Assembly: GCA_020631735.1 (NCBI GenBank)
Contig: CM036231.1
Location: forward strand, 8,734,794 to 8,798,793
Length of the DNA: 64,000 bases
Reading direction: 5' to 3'
Origin: Saccharum officinarum
Taxonomy: Eukaryota; Streptophyta; Magnoliopsida; Poales; Poaceae
Below are positions 11,570-21,352 of the stretch, in pieces. The notes beneath the pieces are model-generated. The model made no database searches and was not told where the DNA came from. It was given only the letters and a program-made list of their open reading frames with translations. The translations under genes were made by a program, and so were the position numbers. Numbering within the stretch: position 1 is the first letter of the stretch; each line of letters begins with the position of its first letter.

Positions 11570-12653
11570 GGGTGCGTTTGTTTGCCAGGACCAGCTGGGC
11601 CACGGCGCCAATGGGCTGTAACGTAGGCTGTTTGTTTGCCTGGACGTGGTTGGGAGCTAGGCTCGCACGGCCATCAAAGCACCCCTCGGCCAGGCCCCGG
11701 GAAACCAATTTTTTCTCGTTCCTCCCAGGCTCAGTCCAAGCAGGCGCTGAGTGGCCCGAGCAAACGTTGCCGTCACCTCCAGTGCCTCCCTCCAAATCCT
11801 GCGTCGCCCCTTCCAGCCCTCCCCACCTCGCCATGGCAGCGCCGCCGCCTCCCTCCTCCGCGCCTCCACCCCCCTTCCTTCCTCCCTAGTGGCTCCCCTC
11901 CTCCCTTCGCTGGTTGCGGCAGGAGCTCCAGGCCCTGTGGCCCCCACGGTACTGCCGAGGACTCCACCAACCACGACGATGATGACGCCCTCGGCGGCCT
12001 CACGTGAAGCGGTGGCCTTGCCCCTCAAGGCTGCGATGGCGGCAACCTCGCCCTTCCTGGCTTGCGACGGTGGCGGAACTGCCCCTCTCGGCTGCGGGGG
12101 AGCACACCGCCGTTGCGTGCCTCCTCCTCGATTGAGGTGCACCCTAGAATGCGCTCGCCCCCACGGGCCTCTCAGCAGGGGACCTAGCCACCAACCCCGA
12201 CACCTATGACCTCCTCCTCGACCACGTCCTCCGTTCCGAGCTCATCCTTGGCACCGTCGCGCCGCGGTAAGCGGCCCTCGCGAACGCCTCGGACGGTGCC
12301 CTAGGTAGTGATGACGACGCACGTGCGGGTGGTGTGCCAAGGCAGTGGCAAGGTGTTCAACGCGGGGTTTGGGATGGGGATGTAGTGCTCTCCGGCCTGC
12401 TACTTGTGAGGTGATCGACAAAATGACAACGAGGTGAGGAAGAAGAAGGCATGGGGAGTAAGGCTACCAGTTTCCTAATCCAGGGTACTCATACACATTT
12501 GTCCAGGCAAACAAACACCTTCCCACCCCCAGCCAGCCTCTACTTGGGTCAGGCAAACAAACAGGACTAGTTGCACAGTCTGGGGCTGCCTACAGTTGGC
12601 CAGGCTAGGCTGGTACGCGCCAGCCAACCTAGTCTAATCAAACAAACACACCC
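11570..12653. mobile_element. Putative nonautonomous DNA transposon with gggtg(c/t)gtttgtttg termini
   Basis: The left end gggtgcgtttgtttg and the right end caaacaaacacaccc are inverted copies with one mismatch. A flanking AAT on both sides could be a 3-bp duplication. Extra internal caggcaaacaaaca copies near 12508 and 12550 look like subterminal repeats. The GC-rich middle (11800-12300) has open frames on both strands but no recognisable domain. I regard those frames as composition effects or captured exon scraps. Confidence 0.5.
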
Positions 12654-14912
12654 AATGTGTGGGTCTCCAGTGGCTCAGATACTCAAAACACAAGAGGGAC
12701 ACAACGATTTATCCTGGTTCGGGCTTCTAAACCCTACGTTTAGCAGTGTAGTATTCTTCGTGTTAGGGAATGCCCAAATCAGGGATTACAATGGTGAAGA
12801 TCAAGGGAATTTGGGAGGGGATTGCTCAGCGTCGGTATTTTGTAAATCGAACTAGTAAATTTATATGATTGCCACGCTGCTCTAGGAAGACGATGGTAGA
12901 ATCCAAAAGATATGAGGATTTATATTGGTTCAGGCTGGAGCCCTACGTCCAGTCTTAGAGATGATCGAGTGCATGTTCCTCGCTTGAATGCTCTGAAGTT
13001 CTTGCAATTGGGGGTGCAAGAATGGTGGAAGAGGTGGAAGAACCTAAGCTAGGCGATGGGCTACCCAAAGGGAAGCTTCAGGAGCCCTACTATGATGGAG
13101 AATAAGTAAAATAGTAGAGGATGTGAATCATAGAAGATGAGTGCCCTGACTGCCCTTATATAGAGTTTAGGGCCAGGGCGCATACAAACCAATAGGTTCT
13201 CTCGACCGAAGGGTTGGGAGCCTGAGGGAGGGTCTAGCTAACTTGGCTTGCAAGCTACGTCGTCTTGTGGAGCACATCCGAGCGTGGCTGTCGTCATGGT
13301 CTTGTGGCCATGTTGCAGCATGGCGGGGCGAGGTGCTACTATGCCAGCCGTGGTGGCACTGTAGGCACGATGGTAGTTCGCCAGTTGTCCTGTGTGACGT
13401 GGTCTTTGTCATCGTCTCCTGGTTTCATAGGGCGTCGTACATGAGTTGGTGGCCGCCCCAAGGTCGTTGATCGCCTCGTTGTCATGGGGAGCGGGGGCCA
13501 CAATCCCTATCATTAGGATCGTGGTTCCCGCCAGCCTGGATGGCCTCTAAGTCAAGGCCCTCATCATGGGTCCCATCCCGTAGTGGGTAGGATTGTACTC
13601 TCGTCTTGTCGTACTGTATTTGGCTGGTGGTCATCGTACCTATCATCACTGCTTTATGTAGTATTATCTTGTCTGTGCGGTGTGGCATAGGGATAGTGTC
13701 TGACCGGACCGAGGTGACTGTTGTCCCCTCGGTCCTTACAGGGTCAGTGCAACATACTCGTTCTTATCAGAGCAGACACGCTTGGTGACACTTGACCTCT
13801 CCCCATTCCCTCCAGGGGTTAGGATGGAGGAGAGGTCATGCACCCTTCGAGCGCCGCGCGGCCAAGGCACGAAGAAGGGGTCATGGCTAACCTCGGCCTT
13901 AGCGTTTGACCAAGTTCACTTGGCTTAGCTAGGCCTCGGTCGTTTGGGCCTTTGCTAGCTGATATGTTGTGGGCTGCGTGGCCTTCTAACTAATCAGTGC
14001 CTTGAAACACCCTAGAGTTATAACCCTGACAGCAGCCCCCGAGCGTTTCTATGATCATGAAGTGATCGTGAAAACGCTGAGATGCGCGTGCGTTGAACGC
14101 GGGTTCATAGTTGTGGCTTATTCGAGCTTCGTCGCTCGATCCCTTGCGGGCAAGTGCATTCAATGCAGTAGGTGGCCATTGTGCTTTGCCCTATTAGGAC
14201 ACCCCGATGATGTGGTATGTGAATGCTGAGCCTTGCTGTGTCAGTGTGCTGCGTGTTGAGACTCGTGACCCAGGTGGAACCGAGTAGTCTCATCGACATC
14301 GTACTGGTCCTACTTTTGTGAGTCTCGATTTTCCTGATCTTACGCGGGCATCTGACATTAGATGTGAGCTCCCTTGGTTTGCCACGTGGCGTGGGGATCC
14401 AAGTCGTTCAGTCTGCTCTTGGGCTTATAAATATGGGCCTTCCTTCCGTTCAAACCACTCATGGCTGTCTACAGATCGTTCCCTTCCTTCCTGCTGAAAG
14501 AGCAAGAAAATGGGAGAGAGAAGTTCGAGGAGAACCGCGTGGTTTCCATCACGTGTCCCTTTGGGGGTCATCGGTAGTGCCCGGAAGCTAGTGGCGCCCC
14601 TTCAACAACTGGTGCTATAAGGGATCTTGCGAGCGGAGAAGGAAAGGATGGCGCAGCTGTCGTGTAGGGGGTTGTGCTGCCTTTGTTACATGGCTGCACT
14701 TTGGCCACCCTTTTGCTCTATCTTGGCACTGGAGTGGTTGCCAACGTGTTTGTTGGAGCTAGGCAGTCCTGCCGCTCTTGTCCTCCCCGTGTTCTGATCC
14801 CTGGGGCTGCGACACTGCGAGAGGGCTTGTGAGTTCATTTTTTGCTTCGTCTCGCCTCCCCTGCAGTGTCGTTCCCTAAGGGTTTTTAGTGATACCACCA
14901 CTAGGGTGTGGT
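12654..14912. mobile_element. LTR-retrotransposon remnant, left arm of an older element split by Sirevirus A
   Basis: No coding domain is seen. The text has the style of a grass LTR: a ggttcaggctggagccctacgtcc stretch near 12930, a gtcgg-rich middle, and a TATA-like tataaatat at 14426-14434. A possible LTR end ttcaaca at about 14608 is followed by tggtgctataag, a primer-site-like sequence. A 172-bp segment here (13860-14031) recurs at 40943-41112 on the other side of Sirevirus A. That supports one older element cut in two. Classification (probably Gypsy) and borders are uncertain. Confidence 0.4.
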
Positions 14913-16868
14913 TGAAAGCCCAAGTTTGGTTTTGGTAATTAATGACACCAAGTTGCTAATGCCTTATGTTAAGTGTATTGAGTTAGGCATAAGCAACACA
15001 TGTGATGAAGGTGTATGTGGCAAGGAGTGGTGGCCACAAGATCACAAAGAGATGGTGCATGGACATGAAATGATGATCATAATGGAGATGCACATAAAAG
15101 GAAGGACATGATGATCAAGTGAAAGAGAAGGATCTAAGAGCGCAAGGCAAAGGTATAACCATAGGGTTTTCCTTTTGCCGGTCTAAGATGAGTAGAGAAG
15201 TGATTGACCGGGTTTAGGATACATAGCCGACTATCAAGAGGGGCAATCACGGTTAGCTCGTAAATCAAGTGCCACTAGATCAATGTCTTGAGCATATGCA
15301 TTAGGATCTAGTAAAAAGCTAACATAACGCCTTGAGAAATGATTTGTGAAATGCTAACACACAAGCACATGGTGGTTTACACATGGTGGTGTTAGCACGT
15401 TTGGCGCTTTTTGGAGAAGTGAAATGCCTATTTTCTATTGCGCCGGAAGTCGGAAAAGAAACGGAGGCGAACGGAGGTCACTGTGGTGACCGGACGCTGC
15501 ACCGGACGCGGTCTCTGTATGACCGGACGCGTCCGGTCAGTGTTCAGCGTCTACGCGGTTTTCAGTTTGATGATCGGACGCGCAGCGCGTCCGGTCACTG
15601 ATGACCGGACGCGTCCGGTCATCCAGGGAGCTTACTGGACTCTAATCGGACGCTGGCACTGTGGCGTCCGGTCAGTTCCACAGCGCGTCCGGTCAGTTCT
15701 CCTGAGCGAATCAGAGCGCGCGACCGGCGCGACCGGTCCCTCACGTAACCGGAGCGTCCGGTCAGGCGTCCAGAAGGGTAGAGCGAAGCGGAGTAGCGAT
15801 CGGACGCGCGGCGCGTCCGGTCACGTGCGATCGGACGCGTCCGGTCTCAATGGGAGCATACTGGAATGCAACCGGACGCGGGCACTGTCGCGTCCGGTCA
15901 ATCGGCTCAGCGCGTCCGATCACGGCCACGGCTAGTTCTGACTCGCACTGTTTCTTGCTGTCGTGTAGTGACCGGACGCGTCCGGTCACCCTGACCGGAG
16001 CGTCCGGTCAGCGCGTTTTTCGCTGCGTCGTCTGTAACGGCTAGCTGCGTACCCCTTCGTTATAAATAGCTGTTGGCCAGGGTTTGAGGGCAACTCTTGC
16101 ACATTTTGAGAACTAGAGACATACTTTGAGCTAGAGAACAACCCCTCCACTCATCTCTTTGTATAGTTGCACATCTTGAGTGAGATTGAGTGAGATTCAA
16201 GTGCATTGCTTGAGAGTTGCATTCTAGAGGCACTTGATCTTCGAGTTGCTGCGGATTTCTTGTTACTCTTCCGTGTTTCCCGACACGGTAGACGGCTTGG
16301 AGCAGCGGAGGTGATTGAGCTCGCAATTGGAGATTGTTGGAGCCTTCACCAAGTATTGTAAGGGGCTCTTGATCCTTCCCCGTGGGAGTTCGCAAATTGG
16401 ATACTCTAGTGGAGCTCGTGGCTTGGAGGATCCCCATCTTGTGTGCGGTTGTGCGGCGCCCGCCGAGGGCTCGACTCTTGATAGTCGATTAGCTCGCGAA
16501 CTGACAAGTGGGTGTATCGCCACAACGGGGAGTAGCTTGCCGGGAAGCAAGTAAACCTCGGGATAAATTCTTGTGTCATTCTCTTCCTGAGGATTTCTCT
16601 TGTATAATTGATTGATTGGTATTTCTCTTCTCTTCACGGCGGTATAATCACTCGAAGCTCTTCTCTCGTATTACTTCTCGTTTCTAGCTTACAGTTGTTG
16701 TTGTGTTTAGTGAATAGCCTTGTACTAGACTTGTGTAGGTGGCTTGCTTAATTAGTTAGAGCTAGTGCTTTTGCTTCGCCACCTTTCGTACTAACTCGTG
16801 GTTAAGTAATTCTTGTAGAAGTTTTAATTAGGCTATTCACCCCCCCTCTAGCCTATTTAGACCTTATA
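14913..16868 (+). repeat. 5' LTR of element A
   Basis: Starts tgaaagcccaag and ends accttata; the usual terminal CA has mutated to TA, while the 3' LTR keeps accttaca. It contains the CpG-rich palindrome array (15490-16015) followed by a TATA box (tataaata, 16061-16068). Relative to the 3' LTR it has an 11-bp tandem duplication near 16183-16200 and lacks an 82-bp segment. Confidence 0.92.
15490..16015. repeat. CpG-rich palindrome array in the 5' LTR of A
   Basis: More than fifteen full or half copies of the palindrome TGACCGGACGCGTCCGGTCA lie just upstream of the TATA box. Perfect 20-bp copies are at 15520-15539, 15602-15621 and 15969-15988. Others are variants with one arm changed (atcgg, ccggagcgtccgg). 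The spacing is irregular. The position upstream of the TATA box is that of an LTR enhancer; the function is inferred. Confidence 0.85.
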
Positions 16869-16870
16869 AG

Positions 16871-16882
16871 TGGTACCAGAGC
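16871..16882 (+). other. Primer-binding site of element A
   Basis: TGGTACCAGAGC lies two bases after the 5' LTR. It matches the plant initiator-tRNA-Met primer site used by Copia elements (TGGTATCAGAGC) except for one base. Confidence 0.85.
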
Positions 16883-16928
16883 CGAGGCACCGTTTATTTG
16901 AGGCTTAACAACCTACGGTGAAAAAGAA

Positions 16929-19013
16929 ATGGCTCAATTAAGCTTGTACATCAACAACACCAAGAAGGCACCTCACTTTGATGGCACAAATTATGCATAT
17001 TGGAAGGTTAAGATGACCGCACACCTAAAGTCAATCAATAGAGAAGTGTGGAAGGTCACCGAAACAAAATTTGAGGTTGCTAATTCGGAAGCACCTACAC
17101 CGGTGGAAGAGAAGAAGCTCCAATGCAATGACATTGCCATTAGTGCTCTTCATGAGGCATTAGATGACAAGACCTTTGAGCAAGTAAAGAACATTGAGAT
17201 TGCTCATGATGCTTGGGCCAAGCTAGAAGAAACATTTGAGGGCACCAAAGGCACAAAGACCGCCAAAGCATATATCTTGCAAGAAAAATTTTCAAGCTTC
17301 AAGATGTAAGATGATGAGAGTGTACCGGAGATGTTTCATAGGTTGCAAGTCATTGTCAATGAGCTCAAGGCACTTGGTGAGGAGGTCAAGGACAATCAAT
17401 TCTCTATGAAGTTCTTGAGAAGTCTACCCAAGAGATTTGATACATTGATCACCGTGCTAGTAAGGACTACATTGAAGGATTCAACTCCTCAACAAATATT
17501 TCAAGAAGTGATGACCAACGATTCATATAGAGAAGATGATGAGAAGGATGAGTTGGTAAAGAAGAAGAAGAAGAAGGAAAATGAGAAGAAGGATGATGAG
17601 AAGAAGAAGAAGAGTGTGGCATTCAAAGCCACCACATCCAAGGGCAAATCCAAGATTGAATCATCAAGTGATAAAGACTCAAGCTCTTGTGATAGTGATG
17701 ACATTGATGAGAAGATGGCTCTCTTTGTCAAACAATTTGACAAATTCATGAAGAAGAAGGGCTTTCGTGCAAGAAGGAGGAAGAACTCTTACAAGAATAA
17801 TGAGCATACCATGAGATGCTTTAGATGCCATAGCAAAGACCATCTCATTGCAAAGTGTCCTTATGATAGTGATGATGAAGATGCTATCAAGAAGGAGAGA
17901 AAGAAGCAAAAGAAGAAGCAAGAGAAGAAGGAGAGCTCTTATAAGAAGAAGAATGATTCTCATGTTGCTACATGGGATAGTGATGACTCCTCAAGTGATG
18001 ATGAGGATGAAAACAAGAGTAAGAAGAAGGGACATGCTAGCATTGCCATCTAAGAGAAGGTCTCCCTCTTTGACACTCCATCGTGCTTTATGGCTAAAGC
18101 CGCTAAGGTATCATCCGATGATGAGAGTGATCATGATAATGCTAGTGATAGTGATAGTGATGAAGAAGAATTCACTAAAGATGAACTAATCACTATGCTA
18201 GAAGATTGCACTCAACATTATAAAGAATCTAGGAAGGAGTGCAAGGGCTTGCTTAAGGAAAAGAAAAACCTTATGCAAGAACTTGATGAGCTTAGAGTGT
18301 CTTATGAGAGTCTAAAGGTAGACCATAAGAAGCTTCAAAAGTCTCACACCAAGCTTGAAGAAGCTCATTCCTCTCTAGTTGAAAAATGTGAAAACATGCC
18401 AACTAATGTTGAGAAAGCTAAAACTTGCAACATATGCATATCATGTGATATAATTGATGAATCCTTTCATAAGCCTATTGTTGTTGCTCCCACTAACTCT
18501 TCATGTAGTGCATCTACATCATCCTCATCTAGTAGTGATGGTTTCACTTGTGACTCCACACTTATAGTTGAGAATGAAAATCTCAAGAAGAAGGTAAAAG
18601 AGCTCAATCACACATTAGCTAAGGCTTATGGTGGTGAGGACCGCTTGCTTATGTGCTTGGGTAGCCAAAGAGCTTCTCTCTACAAAGAGGGATTGGGCTA
18701 TAACCCCAAGAAAGGCAAGGCCGCTTTTGCTCCTCACAAGACTCGTTTTGTGAAGAACAATGGTAGCTATTGCAAAAGTTGCAAGCAAGTTGGTCACATA
18801 GAGCAATATTACATGAACAAGAAATCCAATGCAAATGTATCCTCAATCAAGTTTAATTCTTTCTATATGCTTACCAAGGGTACAAATGGTGTTCATGCTA
18901 AGTTCATTGGTGCACCATGGATGGGCTCAAAGAAGAAAGTCATTTGGGTACCAAAGAGCTTAGTCTCTAACCTTGGAGGACCCAAACAAGTTTGGGTACC
19001 TAAAAAGAATTGA
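16929..19013 (+). pseudogene. gag: gag of element A, two premature stops
   Basis: Copia capsid/nucleocapsid precursor in one frame from ATG 16929 to TGA 19013, about 690 codons. It opens with the UBN2-type gag domain (FDGTNYAYWKVKM near residue 19). Lysine- and serine-rich low-complexity stretches follow, with a zinc knuckle (CFRCHSKDHLIAKC, about 17818-17859) and a coiled-coil-like segment (18190-18420). A second knuckle-like CKSCKQVGH has lost its last cysteine (tyrosine instead). In-frame TAA codons at 17307-17309 and 18051-18053 break it. The protein would coat the element RNA inside virus-like particles; as read here it cannot be made full length. The frame is otherwise open, so the damage is recent. 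Confidence 0.88.
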
Positions 19014-19026
19014 TCTTGTCTTGTAG

Positions 19027-19692
19027 GTCAATTACAAAGCCAGAGGAAGGCATTGGGTGCTTGATAGTGGGTGCACTCAACATATGACCGGAGACTCTTG
19101 TATGTTCAATTCAATTGATACAGGTCAAAATGGTGGTTTTGATGCTATCACTTTCGGCAACAACAAGAAAGGCAAGGTCAAAGGGATTGGTAAAATTGCT
19201 ATCACAAATGACATGAGCATATCTAATGTGTTGCTAGTTGAGAGCTTGGATTTCAATCTTTTATCGGTGGCACAACTTTGTGATCTTGGTTTCAAGTGCA
19301 TATTTGGTAGTGATGATGTTGAAGTCATAAGTGTTGATGGATCAAACTTGATATTCAAAGGATTTAGACATGGTAGCTTATACTTGGTTGACTTCAATGA
19401 TAGTGAGACACAATTGACATCATGCTTGCTTAGTAAATCTAGTATGGGTTGGTTGTGGCATAGAAGGCTTGGTCATGTTAGAATGAAACAATTGAACAAA
19501 CTTTTGAGGCATGACTTAGTTAGAGGATTGAAAGATGTCACTTTTGAAAAGGATAAACTATGTAGTGCTTGTCAAGCCGGCAAACAAGTTGGAAATTCAC
19601 ATCCTAGTAAAAGTGAAATGAGCACATCAAAAGCATTTGAGCTATTGCATATGGACTTGTTTGGGCCAACAACATACACTAGCATTGGTGGC
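19027..19692 (+). pseudogene. pol: pol of element A, 5' part (protease and start of integrase)
   Basis: Opens after a TAG (19024-19026), in a different frame from gag. It shows the aspartic protease signature [11 protein letters not shown] (about residues 11-21), then the integrase HHCC zinc finger (WHRRLGHV...CSACQAGK). The first catalytic Asp of the integrase core is in [10 protein letters not shown]. The reading continues to GGC at 19692, where element B begins. The remainder resumes in the same frame at 32977. No other defect is seen in this half. Confidence 0.9.
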
Positions 19693-21299
19693 TGAAAGCA
19701 TCTAGGCCCCGAGGTTTGGTTTCGGCAATTGATGACAACGCTTTATTACCATGACTAACGTGTGTTTTGCAGAAACTTTGGTAAGTTAGGTCATGGAGGT
19801 TTCAACTGCTTTGGGCACCATGGTATTCATGCCCCTTGATGGAAATCGTTTCGGTTTTCAAAAAGAGTGACGTCAAGATTAAGGACGGTTAGTTCCGGAT
19901 GTCGAGGTGTTGAGAGACTTTTGGAATAGTCGTTAGGATCTCCGTTTTTCTCTTTTGGCCGTACTATAAAGGGGGGCATGAGCGGGTAGCTTGACCTAGG
20001 CGAGTCCTATGTTTAGGTGTGGTGCACACTTGTTAAACTTGGCGCTAGGCAGCTCTAGATTAGCTCTAAGTTCAGTTGGAAGCAACTTGGTTCAAGTTGT
20101 GACGCGTTTCGGAGAGTTTCGGGTTGTTTTCCCTTGACCGGACGCGGTCCTCGGCATGACCGGACGCGTCCGGTCAGTACAGTTCCGCGGCTAGGGTTTC
20201 AGCTCTGAACACCGGACGCGGTCCTCGCGAGGACCGGACGCGGTGGTCAGAAGTCAACACGTGTCACTAAGGGAAACACTCTATCGGACGCGTCCTGGGT
20301 GTGATCGGCGCGTCCGGTCACAGTCCAGTAAGGTCCAGAGACGACCGGACGCGTCCGGTCAACATCGATCGGACGCGGTCCAGCGTCCGATGTGTTTACA
20401 GAGTGCTCACTGCACGATCGGACGCGTCCGGTCATCCCTGACCAGCGCGTCCGGTCACTCGGTTGTTTTTCGGATTTCGACCGTTACGGGCGACCGGCGC
20501 GTCCGGTCAGTTCGACCGGCGCGTCCGGTCAGCTCGTGTTTTGCTGAGTCAGCAGGTAACGGTTCGTTTTGTTTGTGGGGTGTATAAATACATCCCCACC
20601 ACCTCTTTTAGAGGTCTCTTGCTCATTTGATCAGCTGATAAACACCTTTGGAGTGCAAGGGAGTGCAAGAGCACTAGTGAGGATAGAGATTTGAGAATCA
20701 AAGCTTGAGAGTTCCTCACTAGCGATTAGAGAGTAGCAAGTGTGCATCCACTTTCTCATTTGGGCTCGTAGTGGTCAAGTGAGAGTTCTAGCTTGTTACT
20801 CTTGGTGATCGCCATCACCTAGACGGCTTGGTGGTGATTGGGAGTTTGGTGATCATCCGGCGGAGCTTGTGGATGACCCAACTCGTCTTGTGAGCGGTTG
20901 TGGGTGATTCACCGCGACGGAGTGTCAAAGAATCAACCCGTAGAGAGCACTTGATCCTTGCGCGGATCAAGGGGGAGCTACACCCTTGCGCGGGTGCTCC
21001 AACGAGGACTAGTGGGGAGTGGTGACTCTCCGATACCTCGGAAAAACATCGCCTTGTTCCTTGCCCCTTTACATTCAAGCATTTACATTCTCGTATTTAC
21101 TTTCATTGCTTGTTTACATTCCTAGACTTGCCATGCTAGACTAGGATTGGAAACTAGGGTGCAAAACTTTATATCGGTAGACTCTCTAGGAACACAAGTA
21201 GACACTAGGGATGAATTTCGGCTTGTAGGATTTATTTCTTGCATCTAATTTTTAGAAAAGCCCAATTCACCCCCCCTCTTGGGCATCTTGATCCTTTCA
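19693..21299 (+). repeat. 5' LTR of element B
   Basis: TG...CA borders (tgaaagcatc ... atcctttca). Contains the palindrome array (20135-20535) and a TATA box tataaata at 20583-20590, about 50 bp after the array. Nearly identical to the 3' LTR. Confidence 0.95.
20135..20535. repeat. CpG-rich palindrome array in the 5' LTR of B
   Basis: About twelve full or half copies of the same palindrome as in element A; a perfect TGACCGGACGCGTCCGGTCA lies at 20157-20176. The last copies are the shortened form gaccggcgcgtccggtca, repeated in tandem at about 20491-20531. It lies directly upstream of the TATA box. Confidence 0.88.
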
Positions 21300-21301
21300 A
21301 T

Positions 21302-21313
21302 TGGTATCAGAGC
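21302..21313 (+). other. Primer-binding site of element B
   Basis: TGGTATCAGAGC, complementary to the 3' end of plant initiator tRNA-Met, begins two bases after the LTR. It is the canonical Copia primer site. Confidence 0.92.
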
Positions 21314-21352
21314 CGTGTTGCTCTATTTTTAGGCTTTACCGCCTAGAGCAAG

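Noticed and set aside
11657..12142. Open frames on both strands in the GC-rich stretch near 12 kb
   Set aside because: Overlapping frames on both strands with low-complexity Pro/Ala/Arg content and no domain, inside a transposon with inverted ends.
15438..15935. Arg-rich frames across the LTR palindrome arrays
   Set aside because: They are translations of the ccggacgcgtccgg repeat and appear on both strands in every LTR.
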